64,000 nucleotides of DNA from Chitinophagaceae bacterium (GCA_016713965.1 JADJOC010000002.1:292001-356000); one strand, 5' to 3'; counted from the stretch's first letter, positions 44,560-54,639 are shown. Notes: generated from the sequence alone by a model not told the origin. Numbers and translations are program-made.

Positions 44560-45303
44560 ATGACAGCATTTGAACATGATACAGTTGTACCTTACAAGCA
44601 ATCGGAGCTGGGTAAAAAACAGCAGGTAGCAGAGATGTTTAATGATATTGCCGGAAGGTATGATTTATTAAACAGGCTGCTTAGTGCAGGTATTGATATC
44701 AGGTGGAGGAAAAAAGCTATTAAACAATTAGCAGCGCTACAGCCAAAAAAAATATTAGATGTAGCCACAGGCACTGCTGATGTGGCAATTATGGCATCGA
44801 ATTTGCTTAAAGCAGAAAAGATAATTGGTATAGATATTAGTGATGGCATGCTGGATTTAGGCAGGCAAAAAATTAAAAAGCTGGGTTTATCCCAAACCAT
44901 AGAATTGTTAAATGGAGACAGTGAAACAATAAATTTTGAAGGCAATACGTTCGATGCAGTAACAGTGGCTTTTGGTGTACGGAATTTTGAAAATTTAGAA
45001 AAAGGATTAAGTGAAATCTGGAGGGTGCTAAAGCCCGGTGGGAAATTAGTAGTACTGGAATTTTCCAAACCAAAAATTGCTGGTGTAAAATGGATGTATA
45101 ATTTGTATATGAAGATTATTGCTCCTAATGTGGGCAAACTACTTTCAAAAAACCGCAACGCATATAAATATTTAGACGAATCAATTAAAAAATTCCCTGA
45201 AGGAAAAAACTTTACACACATCCTGGATAACCTGGGATACATTAACACTTATTGCAAACCCCTGAGCTTAGGTATATGCAGCATATATTGCGGAACAAAA
45301 TAA
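44560..45303 (+). CDS. ubiE: Demethylmenaquinone methyltransferase
   Basis: The 247-residue SAM-dependent enzyme completes menaquinone, the respiratory quinone of this phylum (menG is an alternative name). Motifs: VAEMFNDIAGRYDLLNRLLS, ILDVATGTADVAI for SAM binding, FDAVTVAFGVRNFE and RVLKPGGKLVVLEFSKP, and the C-terminal KPLSLGICSIYCG. A -7-like box TATATTTG lies at 44544-44551. The end overlaps the porT start, and this pairing is conserved in Bacteroidota. Confidence 0.93.
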   Translation: MTAFEHDTVVPYKQSELGKKQQVAEMFNDIAGRYDLLNRLLSAGIDIRWRKKAIKQLAALQPKKILDVATGTADVAIMASNLLKAEKIIGIDISDGMLDLGRQKIKKLGLSQTIELLNGDSETINFEGNTFDAVTVAFGVRNFENLEKGLSEIWRVLKPGGKLVVLEFSKPKIAGVKWMYNLYMKIIAPNVGKLLSKNRNAYKYLDESIKKFPEGKNFTHILDNLGYINTYCKPLSLGICSIYCGTK

Positions 45304-46007
45304 TTAATACAGCAATCATCCTATTGATATGCCCGATTATCGGGCTGGCGCAATTGCGTAATGAATTGAATTTGCCAGACCATGATAACAAGTCTTTTCA
45401 TTTTGGGATAAATATCGGTGTTAACCGCTCCCATTTCAACTTTTCACATCATCCCCGGTTTTTGGAATTCGACTCGGTAATGGTGGTAGAAAGTATTAAT
45501 AGCACCGGAGTAAATCTTGCCTGGCTCGTAAACAAACGCATCAGCAATCATTTTGATTTACGTACCTACCCGCTCAACCTGACTTTTACTGAAAAAGCTT
45601 TTGAATACAATTTAAAATATCCTAATAAACCTGCCGGTGAAGATTCTATCACTATTAAAAAAGTACAATCAATAAGTTTGGCATTACCTCTTCAAATAAA
45701 ATTTAGCAGTGACCGTATCAATAACTTTAAAGTATACATGATGGCAGGCGTTAAAGCGGAACTGGATATGGCATCAAATGCTAATGCTAAAAAAGCGGAA
45801 GAGTTGATTAAGTTGAATAAATTTGATTATGGTGTAGAATCCGGGCTTGGTTTTCATTTCTATTTTCCTTTTTTTGTACTTACCCCGGAAATAAAAGTTG
45901 CATGGGGGCTTAGCAATTTGCACAGCAGGGATGAAAATTTAAAATTTTCCAATGTAGTGGATAAAATTTATTCGAGGATGATTACTTTTTCTTTGACGGT
46001 GGAGTAA
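45276..46007 (+). CDS. porT: Type 9 secretion system protein PorT
   Basis: The 243-residue product begins at an ATG inside the end of ubiE (28-base overlap) and has a signal peptide (INTAIILLICPIIGLAQ). The mature part is a predicted eight-stranded outer-membrane barrel: FHFGINIGVNRSHFNF, GVNLAWLVNKRISNHFDLR, ALPLQIKFSSDRINNF and ESGLGFHFYFPFFVLTPEIK. PorT is required for type 9 secretion. The position after ubiE agrees with the conserved order. An earlier ATG eight codons upstream is less signal-like. Confidence 0.87.
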   Translation: MQHILRNKIINTAIILLICPIIGLAQLRNELNLPDHDNKSFHFGINIGVNRSHFNFSHHPRFLEFDSVMVVESINSTGVNLAWLVNKRISNHFDLRTYPLNLTFTEKAFEYNLKYPNKPAGEDSITIKKVQSISLALPLQIKFSSDRINNFKVYMMAGVKAELDMASNANAKKAEELIKLNKFDYGVESGLGFHFYFPFFVLTPEIKVAWGLSNLHSRDENLKFSNVVDKIYSRMITFSLTVE

Positions 46008-46051
46008 ATATGTATTTACAGGATATATTTTAAAAATGCCAAGTAATATAT

Positions 46052-46558
46052 ATGATTAAAAATACTACTGATGAAATTTCAAAGATATTTACAATTCATG
46101 ATCTGGAGTTAAATAAGAAAGGAATACTATCCAGCAAGCAAAGAGATGAAATATACAAGTCAACTCTTTTTGAAAAGAAAACTTTTAAGTTGTTATCAAT
46201 TATTTTTTTTACAAGTATATGTGTTCTTACTTTTTTAAAATTACTCAATAGCTTTAAATTAACAACATTCGGTTTTATATGGGTCATCATTATTTTGGCT
46301 TTAATGATAACTACTCCTTTTTTAATAACATATATATATACCCATCGTACAAATAAAAATAATAAAGTGTTTGCAGTAAATGGAAATATAAAAAAATTCA
46401 TTAGCAATAGTGATTTTGATGCAGTAATTAAGATTAATAATAAAAGATTTATTATTGCTGATACCATATATAATATTTTGGAAGATGATAAAATATATAC
46501 GATATACTACACCAAAACCCCTTTTAAAGAATCGGTTCTTTCGTGGAAAAAAAGTTAA
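46052..46558 (+). CDS. Membrane protein of unknown function
   Basis: The 168-residue product has an N-terminal cytoplasmic part (about 50 residues, LTIHDLELNKKG-like), two helices (LLSIIFFTSICVLTFLKLL and TFGFIWVIIILALMITTPF) and a C-terminal domain with KRFIIADTIYNILEDDKIY. No family is recognised. AT content is slightly higher than in the neighbours. The gene converges with the one at 46555 and overlaps it by four bases. Confidence 0.55.
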   Translation: MIKNTTDEISKIFTIHDLELNKKGILSSKQRDEIYKSTLFEKKTFKLLSIIFFTSICVLTFLKLLNSFKLTTFGFIWVIIILALMITTPFLITYIYTHRTNKNNKVFAVNGNIKKFISNSDFDAVIKINNKRFIIADTIYNILEDDKIYTIYYTKTPFKESVLSWKKS

Positions 46559-47070
46559 TAAACAAAAGTTTCTTCGGAACCTAAATGCAGAAAAAGAATT
46601 TGGTCTCCTAAATCGAAAATATAGTTAGATTCATAGTGTTCTGCAAATATTTTTTCAACAGAATTTATTTTAACTTTAATAAATTTGAAATCCTGGTCAA
46701 TTAGTTCTTCTAAGTGGTTAATAAAAGTTGAAACTAACCAACTAATACAATATTCAGGATTATAATTTGATTCTGAATAAATAATTGCATTTCCATTAGT
46801 ATAAGCTTTTGATATAAATTGTGAAAACCAAGAGCCTGCTAATTCTTTGTGTAAAATATTCTGCCATCTTTCTTGTATTATTTCTAAATCTATGGTATAA
46901 TTTCCTTCCAAATATTTACATAGAGTTTCTGGAATATCATTATTTGCCTTATCTAATAATTTTACAGAATAAGTTTTAACTTCGCTTATAAAACTATTGA
47001 TTATAGCTATTGATTGCAGATAGCCATTTAAATACGCCAGTTTTTCTTTAATTGTGTTATCCATATTCAT
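46555..47070 (-). CDS. Cytoplasmic protein of unknown function
   Basis: Starting at ATG 47070 (MNMDNTIKEKLAYLNGYLQ), 11 bases after the stop of the upstream barrel gene, the product has about 171 residues. It is rich in helices, with CISWLVSTFINHLEELIDQD and a C-terminal NYIFDLGDQILFLHLGSEE. There is no signal peptide. An earlier ATG overlaps the upstream gene and was not chosen. Family unknown; the fold resembles small immunity or DUF-type proteins, without firm support. Confidence 0.5.
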   Translation of the reverse strand: MNMDNTIKEKLAYLNGYLQSIAIINSFISEVKTYSVKLLDKANNDIPETLCKYLEGNYTIDLEIIQERWQNILHKELAGSWFSQFISKAYTNGNAIIYSESNYNPEYCISWLVSTFINHLEELIDQDFKFIKVKINSVEKIFAEHYESNYIFDLGDQILFLHLGSEETFVY

Positions 47071-47080
47071 AGTTATGCTA

Positions 47081-48798
47081 TCAAAAATCGTAATCCCTTC
47101 TAAACATATTCCAGCGTATACCAGCAGTAACAATATTTGTATTGCTTTCCCCCGGCAAGTCTTTTATTGTAAATTTTCTGTATTGTCCTGACACCTCAAA
47201 AAAGAAATTTTCTTTCCATTCGTATGATACCCTTAGCAAAGTATTTATACAAGTTGCTTGCCGCCCGCCTGCTACTGCAAACCCGGTTTCACTTTTTCTA
47301 GTAGTATAATCCTTAAAAATATTTCCACCGAAATTATTATCGCTGCTATCCAACCCCTGTTTATAATAAATAGCTTTTAAATTAATATACCATTTAGGCG
47401 CAGGCTGATAATTCACAATACCTAAAAATTCCTGGAAATTTGCGCCCAACGGGTGTGCCAAAGGTTGATTATAATGTGTATAATTAGCGAGGGTATCATA
47501 ATGAGAATAAGTAAATGGCCGTACCCGGTTTGTTTCCAACTGGATATCTAAATTTCTTATCCCAAAAGCATCGATATATTTCATTCCTGCCTGTATACCC
47601 CATTTATTTACCCAACTTGTAGGATTATTTTTTATTTCTGATAAAACAAACTCATCCAGCAAAAACTGTCCGTAAAATTGTAATTTATGAGCAACATTTG
47701 CTTTAAAATCCAAACCTGCAATAGCATTATCGGGGCTTCCTATTGTACTTTCTATGTGCCGGTAAAAAATTATCGGATTTAAATATTGAAAATCAAACCT
47801 GTTTTTTCTTCCAAATACTATTCCTTCAAATAAGCCGATATTCAGCCATTTGGTAACATTCATGCTTAAATGATGTATGGCGGCATACTTTCTATCCAAT
47901 AAAGTGTCGCCCTTTTTGGTAAATTGAGGCATCAGCTCCATAAATAAGTTCTGATAATTTAGCTTCCATACTTTTGTATTTATCTTAGCAAACAGGTAAC
48001 TATTGCCCCAATCGCTTAAAAATAAACTGCGATAACCATTACCAATAAAATTTTTATCGAATCCAAATTGAATGTCAATAAATTTAGTAGCATTAAAAGT
48101 AAGGTAACCCCTGGCATCAAAATAATCTACTCCACTTTTTTTAAAATTTTTATAAAATCCCACACCAGGTACTGCCCTGAATTTGTTAACCTGTTGCTGA
48201 AAAACTGCGGCCCTCTTTCCTGGTTGTCAGTAATTAAAGCAGAGAAACCCACTTTTTTGCCAATTAATCCTCTTGCTGTTATTCCCCTGCTGTTTAAAAA
48301 AATAGTTTCATCATATCCCGGTTCAACAGCCTGCTGTATTTGTATCAATGGATTTATAGCCAGGAAAAAATCCTTATTATTCACTTCAAGGAAATTAGGT
48401 TTGGTTCTGTAAAAATTTCTCAGAAATGTTTTTTTACTCAAAAAGCTTTCGTTAGGAGTAGTTACCCATTCGCTGTTATTCATTAACAGGCCATTTAAAT
48501 TATATTCATCTATCGGGGTCAAATTTAGATCTGTCCATTCTTTAAACTTATCTAAACCTGTAGAGTCTGCATATCCTAACCGGGCGCTATCTAAAAACTC
48601 TGCCTGCCTTACAATATATTTTCTGTTCAATGGCCGTAATGTAGAAAAATTAAGATCTGTATTAGTTTGTTGCTTAATTTCAAGTCTGTCAACAAAATGC
48701 TGCTCTTTAGCCCCTTGGTTTAAATAGGTAGATTGAGCGTTTGCAAAAGCCGGGCAAATAAAAACTACCAGTTTGATTAAGCTTTTTATAATTTGCAT
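47081..48798 (-). CDS. Wzi/RemB-like outer-membrane beta-barrel protein (one frame break)
   Basis: A signal peptide (LIKLVVFICPAFANAQ) is followed by about 550 residues. The N-terminal part has RGITARGLIGKKVGFSALIT and, after repair at the A5 run 48200-48204, FFQQQVNKFRAVPGVGFYKN. The C-terminal part is a series of barrel strands (YLTFNATKFIDIQFGFDKNF, WLNIGLFEGIVFGRKN, AIAGLDFKANVAHKLQFYGQ) ending in IRWNMFRRDYDF. The pattern fits the capsule assembly Wzi group, which includes gliding protein RemB. The exact role is not determined. Confidence 0.62.
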
Positions 48799-48830
48799 TA
48801 TATTAAATTTATAGATAAACTTTATTAAGA

Positions 48831-50171
48831 ATGCAAAAATACCTTTTTAAAAACATACAAATTGTAAATGAAGGAAAAATTACTGCATCTGATGTTTTTA
48901 TAAATAACCAATATATTGAAAAGATAGCCCCGGTAATAAATACTAAACAAAATGTAGTAGAAATTGATGGCAACCAAAAATACCTGTTACCTGGTATAAT
49001 TGATAATCATGTACACTTTCGTGAGCCGGGTTTGCTGCAAAAAGGAAGCATTTATAGCGAATCAAGAGCAGCTGTAGCCGGTGGAATAACTTCTTTTATG
49101 GATATGCCAAATACCATTCCTCCTGTTTTTACCCAGGATTTATTGGAAGAAAAATATAATCTGGCAGCTCAATCGTCATTAGCCAATTATTCTTTTTATA
49201 TGGGCACTTCTAATAACAATGCAGATGAGGTATTAAAAACCAATGATAAAAGAAAACAGGTATGTGGCATTAAACTATTTTTAGGTTCATCTACTGGTAA
49301 TTTATTAATAGATAATCCTGTTACCCTGGACAAATTATTCAGGGAAAGTGAAATGTTGATAGCAACACATTGCGAAGATGACAGAATCATACAACAAAAT
49401 ATAGAAAAGTTAAGGCAGCAAAATAAAGAGCTGGTAGCTGCCGACCACGCATTTATAAAAGATGATATTGCTTGTTTTGAATCTACATTAAGCACTATCC
49501 AATTGGCAAAAAAACATAATAGCCGGTTGCATGTATTGCATATAACTACAGAAAAAGAATTGCAGCTTTTTTCCAATATGTTGCCCTTAAAAGAGAAGCG
49601 CATTACTGCAGAAACTTGTGTGCACCATTTACATTTTACCAGCGATGATTATAAAACCTTAGGTAATAAAATAAAATGCAATCCATCAGTTAAAGCTCCT
49701 CATAATAAAGAAGCATTATGGCAAGCCCTTTTAGATGACAGGCTGGATAGTCTTTCTACCGATCATGCACCACCTCCGATAGAGGAAAAAAATGTACCAT
49801 ATGAGCAAGCGCATGCAGGCATACCATTTGTACAACATTCTTTATTAATGATGTTGCATTACGCAAAAGAAGGAAGGATTACTATAGAAAAGGTAGTAGA
49901 GAAAATGTGCCATGCCATAGCCGATTTGTATAATATTGAAAAAAGGGGGTTTATACGGGAAGGTTATTTTGCAGACCTGGTAGTAGTAGACATGAACAAA
50001 CCATCAACAGTTACCAAAAAAAACATTTTGTACAAATGCGGATGGAGCCCGTTGGAAGGATTTACTTTTCCTGCTACGGTTACACACACATTTGTGAATG
50101 GACACCTTACCTACAATAATGATATTTTTAATGAACAAAATAAAGGTATGCGTTTACAGTTTGAACGATAA
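48831..50171 (+). CDS. pyrC: Dihydroorotase
   Basis: The 446-residue amidohydrolase closes carbamoyl-aspartate to dihydroorotate in pyrimidine synthesis. Motifs: metal ligands in DNHVHFREPG, the carboxylated Lys in CGIKLFLGSSTG, TAETCVHHLHF, and the catalytic Asp in STDHAPP with PFVQHSLLMML. The C terminus FADLVVVDMNKP and GWSPLEGFTFP is family-like. The mutS-like gene starts 27 bases later. It might belong to the closely related allantoinase-type branch, but dihydroorotase fits best. Confidence 0.93.
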   Translation: MQKYLFKNIQIVNEGKITASDVFINNQYIEKIAPVINTKQNVVEIDGNQKYLLPGIIDNHVHFREPGLLQKGSIYSESRAAVAGGITSFMDMPNTIPPVFTQDLLEEKYNLAAQSSLANYSFYMGTSNNNADEVLKTNDKRKQVCGIKLFLGSSTGNLLIDNPVTLDKLFRESEMLIATHCEDDRIIQQNIEKLRQQNKELVAADHAFIKDDIACFESTLSTIQLAKKHNSRLHVLHITTEKELQLFSNMLPLKEKRITAETCVHHLHFTSDDYKTLGNKIKCNPSVKAPHNKEALWQALLDDRLDSLSTDHAPPPIEEKNVPYEQAHAGIPFVQHSLLMMLHYAKEGRITIEKVVEKMCHAIADLYNIEKRGFIREGYFADLVVVDMNKPSTVTKKNILYKCGWSPLEGFTFPATVTHTFVNGHLTYNNDIFNEQNKGMRLQFER

Positions 50172-50198
50172 ATTTTATTAAAATGAAATTGATAAAGA

Positions 50199-51515
50199 AT
50201 GGAAATTGATAAAATAACATTAAACGATCTATCTATATTTAATGCTGAAGAAGAGTTTTCAATATTCAATAAATTAAACCTTACCCGTACTATAGCGGGA
50301 CGAGAACAACTCCGATATAACTTAAATACACCTTTGCATTCTATTGAGGAAATAGAAGGTATACAAAAAACCATACAGACCATTGCAGCACAATGTACCA
50401 AATGGCCAATGCAAATAAGCAATGGAACCCTGATGGTAGTTGAAACATTTTATGATGCTACTGTAGATGATATCCCCTCCGGTTCCTCAGCATTTGCTGC
50501 ATTCAATTATAAACTCTTACACGGCCCTGATTTTTCTTTAGTAAAATATTCTGCAGGCCACTGCTTTGATTTTATAAAAGGAATGCAGCTGATGGTAGAA
50601 AATTTTTTATCCGATGATACGCCTGCGCCTTTAAAAAAAATACTACAACAAATAGAAAAAAACGTAGATAAGGACCAATTTAAAATAGTAAGAAAAAATA
50701 GTAAATCAACACAGCTAAAAACTGGCGAACTGCTGCATCTGGCACATTTTTTAAGATACCGTTACAGGCAGAATATAAAGGAGCTTTTACAAATGTATGC
50801 TCAATTAGATGCCTGGTATGGCATGGCAGAAGCAGTTAAAAAATATAATCTTACTTTTCCGGAGTTTGTAGTAAGCAATGAACCGGTATTAACTACCAAA
50901 GGTTTGTATCACCTGCTGCTTGATAAACCAGTAACTTATGATGTATCGCTTAACCCCCGGCAAAATTTTTTATTCTTAACCGGTGCAAACATGGCAGGCA
51001 AAAGTACTTTTATCAAATCAGTTGGCATTGCAGTTTTCCTGGCACATGCAGGTTTAGGAATACCTGCAACACAAATGCAGCTTACTTTTTTTGACGGCTT
51101 ATTAAGCAACATCAATGTGGTTGACAATATCAGCAAAGGTGAAAGCTATTTTTATAATGAAGTGCAGCGTATAAAGGCTACCGTTACTAAAGTTACTGAT
51201 GGAAGAAAATGGCTTATTTTAATTGATGAATTATTTAAAGGCACTAATGTACAGGACGCTATGAAATGTTCTTCAACAGTGATAGAAGGGTTATTAAAAA
51301 TTAAAAATTCTTTATTTATTTTATCTACACATTTATATGAAATTGGTGAAGACCTGAAAAAATATCCCAATATCAATTTTAAATATTTTGAAACGGCTGT
51401 TCAGGATGACCAGCTATATTTTAGCTACCAGCTTAAAGATGGCGTTAGCAATGACAGGTTAGGATATTTAATTTTAAAAAGAGAAGGTGTGGTGGATTTG
51501 CTGGAAGGATTGTAA
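50199..51515 (+). CDS. MutS-like ATPase lacking the mismatch-recognition domain
   Basis: The 438-residue product starts in the core/lever part (LSIFNAEEEFSIFNKLNLTR, then GREQLRYNLNTPLHSIEEI) and ends with the MutS ATPase: Walker A LTGANMAGKSTFIKSVG, VDNISKGESYFYNEVQRI, Walker B ILIDELFKGTN and FILSTHLYE. The N-terminal mismatch-binding and connector domains of true MutS are absent, so it is not the canonical repair protein. Such short forms are frequent in Bacteroidota; function unknown. A terminator follows. Confidence 0.9.
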   Translation: MEIDKITLNDLSIFNAEEEFSIFNKLNLTRTIAGREQLRYNLNTPLHSIEEIEGIQKTIQTIAAQCTKWPMQISNGTLMVVETFYDATVDDIPSGSSAFAAFNYKLLHGPDFSLVKYSAGHCFDFIKGMQLMVENFLSDDTPAPLKKILQQIEKNVDKDQFKIVRKNSKSTQLKTGELLHLAHFLRYRYRQNIKELLQMYAQLDAWYGMAEAVKKYNLTFPEFVVSNEPVLTTKGLYHLLLDKPVTYDVSLNPRQNFLFLTGANMAGKSTFIKSVGIAVFLAHAGLGIPATQMQLTFFDGLLSNINVVDNISKGESYFYNEVQRIKATVTKVTDGRKWLILIDELFKGTNVQDAMKCSSTVIEGLLKIKNSLFILSTHLYEIGEDLKKYPNINFKYFETAVQDDQLYFSYQLKDGVSNDRLGYLILKREGVVDLLEGL

Positions 51516-51524
51516 ATGTTATTA

Positions 51525-51568
51525 TCAATAAAAAATCCCTATAAGCTTTTACAGGGATTTTTTATTGA
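51525..51568. terminator. Bidirectional terminator
   Basis: TCAATAAAAAATCCCT and its exact complement AGGGATTTTTTATTGA form a 16-bp stem with a 12-base loop between the convergent mutS-like and lipoprotein genes. Confidence 0.9.
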
Positions 51569-51576
51569 CGAAAATA

Positions 51577-52017
51577 TTATTTAACATTAAGCAATCCATT
51601 ATAATCAATTCGATTAATTTTTCCTTTTGACCAACAAACTACAAAACCTCTGGCTGCAACTGTTCCTGGATTGGTTTCAATAGTATAGCAATCCTCATTT
51701 TTGGCAACTACTTTAGGATTTTTTAAATCGTAACCTTTCATTTCATGATATTTTAAAGCTGGAGATGCAAATTTATCAATCGCAGCTGCTACATCACTGG
51801 CCGAACCTTTAAACATATTAAGAAATTCCTCCATTTCTTTACTTGTCTCAACTTTAGGTGCTTCAGCTTTAGATGGCGCTTCAGTTTGAGTTACTGCTTT
51901 TTTTGATTCAGTAGTTTCCTGCTTAGTTGCATTTTGCTTAGATTCATTACCACCACAACTTGTTAATAAGGTTAATACACTGGCCAGAAACATTAATGAC
52001 ACGATGTTTTTTTTCAT
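51577..52017 (-). CDS. Predicted lipoprotein with low-complexity spacer
   Basis: The 146-residue product has a lipobox (ASVLTLLTSC, Cys at 21), a Thr/Lys/Glu/Ala-rich spacer (residues about 25-60: QNATKQETTESKKA and TEAPSKAEAPKVE) and a C-terminal domain with SDVAAAIDKFA, CYTIETNPGTVAARGFVVCW and GKINRIDYNG. Family not recognised. It starts 35 bases after the lipoprotein gene at 52053, and both probably form one unit. Confidence 0.65.
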   Translation of the reverse strand: MKKNIVSLMFLASVLTLLTSCGGNESKQNATKQETTESKKAVTQTEAPSKAEAPKVETSKEMEEFLNMFKGSASDVAAAIDKFASPALKYHEMKGYDLKNPKVVAKNEDCYTIETNPGTVAARGFVVCWSKGKINRIDYNGLLNVK

Positions 52018-52052
52018 AAATTAAATTTGATTGATAAAATAGTAGTTATGGG

Positions 52053-52616
52053 TTATTTAATATTTATAATATTGGCAGTTTCTACAATCAGCTTCCATCC
52101 TGGTTTATTCCATTCTGCTTCATCAACTTCGAAAACCGCACCATCAAATCTATGAATTTTTGTATCTAACCCTTTATTTTTTTCTTTTAAATTCATAGAA
52201 ACAAAATTAGAATATGCTTTCTCATTAACATTATAGGTTGTTCCATCGGGCCCAATTAAATCTGTGTGTGTATAAAAATAGTCCTCTTTTTTGTCATTCA
52301 TTTCTATAGTGAAAGTAATAAATTTTTTGCCTTTTGCTGCTTTAGAGTAATAAACATCTACATCCCCTATTTTTTCACCTACTTCATCCAAGGCTTTATA
52401 ATCAATCACTTTAACTTTAGCTTTATCCAAAATAAATTCTTCATTGAATTGTATATTTTTTTTTGGTGCATTTTCCCTGGCATCTATCTTGTCAGAAGCA
52501 GCTTTCATTTCATCCTTCATTTCTTTTTCCCTAGCCTTTTCTGCAGCGCTTTGGCAGGCAACCAGGGAGTACGACAGGCAAAATACTGCCATGAGTGTTT
52601 TGAAGTTCTTGATCAT
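52053..52616 (-). CDS. Predicted lipoprotein, DUF4352-like domain
   Basis: The 187-residue product has a lipobox (SYSLVAC, Cys at 21), a helical charged stretch (AAEKAREKEMKDEMKAASDK) and a beta-sandwich-like part with YYSKAAKGKKFITFTIEMND and LIGPDGTTYNVN, a pattern seen in DUF4352/Ig-like extracellular domains. That resemblance is moderate. It is the first gene of a two-lipoprotein group. The gap 52617-52883 holds the GC-rich block described separately. Confidence 0.62.
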   Translation of the reverse strand: MIKNFKTLMAVFCLSYSLVACQSAAEKAREKEMKDEMKAASDKIDARENAPKKNIQFNEEFILDKAKVKVIDYKALDEVGEKIGDVDVYYSKAAKGKKFITFTIEMNDKKEDYFYTHTDLIGPDGTTYNVNEKAYSNFVSMNLKEKNKGLDTKIHRFDGAVFEVDEAEWNKPGWKLIVETANIINIK

Positions 52617-52700
52617 TGTAGTGGTTTTTTAATTAAAAAATTAGTTATAAACTTATAAATATAGGAAAATATTTTTTTTATACTGCTGATAGATATTCAA

Positions 52701-52830
52701 CCGCCCAAACCCTACACCCGATAGTAGTGGAAAGCCCGGTGAAGCTTTTGTGCGCTGGCTTTGTGCCGGACTTGCAACGGATAGCGGGGCCGAAGCTGAT
52801 CAATGAACAAATGCCGGTGTACAAAAAAAT
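52701..52830. other. GC-rich structured intergenic block
   Basis: Within AT-rich surroundings, the stretch with CGCCCAAACCCTACACCCGA, GTGGAAAGCCCGGTGAAGC, GTGCCGGACTTGCAACGG and ATAGCGGGGCCGAAGC stands out by composition. It can form CCCGG / CCGG pairings and has no sensible frame. CCGATAG and GGATAGCGGGG echo one another. It looks like a dispersed repetitive element rather than a gene. Confidence 0.4.
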
Positions 52831-52883
52831 AATTTATTTCTACCCATATTCTTTTTCTTAATTTGCATTTCTAATCTCGAAAA

Positions 52884-54431
52884 ATGCTAGTAAAAACCTA
52901 TGGCAGCGCCGTATACGGTGTAGAAGCCATTACCATCACTATAGAAGTAAATGTAAATAACCAGGGACAACCCAATGTATTTATTGTGGGCTTGCCGGAC
53001 AGCGCTGTAAAAGAAAGCATCCAAAGGGTAGAAAGTGCGATTAAGAGCAATAAATATTATATGCCCCGAACAAAGCTTACCATTAACCTGGCTCCGGCGG
53101 ATATTAAAAAAACAGGTTCGGCTTTTGATTTGCCTATAGCTATTGGTACCTTAGGAGCTACAGATCAGATACCCAATCCTGAAAAATTAGGCGAATATGT
53201 GATAATGGGCGAGCTTAGTTTAGACGGAACCGTTAGGCCCATAAAAGGAGCCTTGCCCATTGCCATACAAGCACGAAAAGAAAAATTTAAAGGTTTGATC
53301 GTTCCAGTTCAAAATGCAAGAGAAGCTGCTATGGTGAACAACCTTGATGTATTTGGTGTAGCACATATTAATGACATTATTAATTTTTTTAAAGATGAAC
53401 AATCATTACAACCAACGGTAGTAAATACCCGTGAAGAATTTTCTTTTGCGCAAAGTGATTTTGAAATAGATTTTTGTGATGTAAAAGGACAGGAAAATAT
53501 TAAACGGGCGTTGGAAATTGCAGCAGCTGGTGGCCATAATGCTATTCTGATTGGTCCGCCCGGTGCCGGAAAAACAATGCTGGCCAAAAGATTGCCCACC
53601 ATCCTTCCACCGCTTACATTACAGGAAGCGCTGGAGACTACTAAAATACACAGTGTAGCTGGGAAATTACCGGAAAATGCCACGCTGATTTCCAAACGGC
53701 CGTACCGCAGCCCACATCATACCATTAGCGATGTGGCCCTGGTTGGCGGAGGGGGTAGCCCACAACCCGGAGAAATTTCCCTGGCGCATAATGGCGTTTT
53801 ATTTTTAGATGAATTACCAGAGTTTAAAAGAACCGTGCTGGAAGTAATGCGCCAACCGATGGAAGAACGAAAGGTAACTATTTCAAGAGCAAAGGTAGCG
53901 CTGGATTTTCCGGCCAGTTTTATGTTGATTGCCTCTATGAACCCATGCCCTTGCGGTTATTTTAACCATCCTGAGAGAAACTGCACCTGCCCGCCGGGTA
54001 CCGTTCAAAAATATTTAAATAAAATATCAGGGCCTTTATTGGATAGGATTGACCTGCATGTAGAAGTGACACCTGTTGCTTTTAATGAATTATCATCTAC
54101 GCAAAAATTTGAAAAAAGTGAAAGTATAAGGGCAAGGGTAATACAGGCGAGGGAAATACAGGCAGAGCGCTATAAAAATAACGAAGGCGTATATGCGAAT
54201 GCACAGATGAGCAGCAAAATGCTGAAAGAAATTTGCATAATTGATGCGGCGGCACAAAATTTACTAAAGACAGCGATGGAAAAATTAAATCTTTCTGCAA
54301 GAGCATACGACCGGATCTTAAAAGTAAGCAGAACCGTAGCTGATTTAGGCGGCAGCAGTGATATTAAGTCTGAGCACCTGGCAGAAGCTATCCAATACAG
54401 GAGCCTGGACAGGGAAGGATGGGCAGGGTGA
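52884..54431 (+). CDS. comM: ComM/YifB-family Mg-chelatase-like AAA ATPase
   Basis: The 515-residue product has an N-terminal Lon-protease-like fold (FIVGLPDSAVKESIQRVESA, LPIAIGTLGA) and the AAA part with Walker A LIGPPGAGKTMLAKR, RPYRSPHHTISDVALVGGG, Walker B VLFLDELPEF and MNPCPCGYF, then a zinc-like CTCPPG. ComM drives branch migration during natural transformation in Gram-negative bacteria. Length is normal. An inverted repeat of GTTTGAGG words follows the stop. Confidence 0.95.
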   Translation: MLVKTYGSAVYGVEAITITIEVNVNNQGQPNVFIVGLPDSAVKESIQRVESAIKSNKYYMPRTKLTINLAPADIKKTGSAFDLPIAIGTLGATDQIPNPEKLGEYVIMGELSLDGTVRPIKGALPIAIQARKEKFKGLIVPVQNAREAAMVNNLDVFGVAHINDIINFFKDEQSLQPTVVNTREEFSFAQSDFEIDFCDVKGQENIKRALEIAAAGGHNAILIGPPGAGKTMLAKRLPTILPPLTLQEALETTKIHSVAGKLPENATLISKRPYRSPHHTISDVALVGGGGSPQPGEISLAHNGVLFLDELPEFKRTVLEVMRQPMEERKVTISRAKVALDFPASFMLIASMNPCPCGYFNHPERNCTCPPGTVQKYLNKISGPLLDRIDLHVEVTPVAFNELSSTQKFEKSESIRARVIQAREIQAERYKNNEGVYANAQMSSKMLKEICIIDAAAQNLLKTAMEKLNLSARAYDRILKVSRTVADLGGSSDIKSEHLAEAIQYRSLDREGWAG

Positions 54432-54440
54432 ACAGTTGCA

Positions 54441-54557
54441 GGTTATAGGTTTGGAGTTTGAGGTTTGAGGTTTGGAGTTTGAGGTTTAAGGTTTAAAAAC
54501 TATAATAATCATTTGAATATAAAACAACCTGAAACCTCAAACTCCAAACCTCAAACG
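54441..54557. repeat. Inverted word repeat GTTTGAGG / CCTCAAAC
   Basis: Five or more GTTTGAGG or GTTTGGAG words (54441-54494) are followed, after 31-44 bases, by the complementary words (54526-54556). A perfect 25-bp inverted repeat joins 54463-54487 with 54532-54556. It could act as a terminator between comM and the ABC gene. The words are the complement of those in the dnaX and E2 linkers. Confidence 0.85.
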
Positions 54558-54639
54558 ACATACCAATTGGCAATCTTGCAAACTTGTACGATATTTGACA
54601 TTTCTATAGCTCCAATGCTTTTAATTTCAAATTTTATTC

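Noticed and set aside
44592..45248. Long minus-strand frame opposite ubiE
   Set aside because: Antisense shadow of a certain gene with no protein-like motifs; the same holds for the other long antisense frames in hlyD, gldM, atpD and dnaX.
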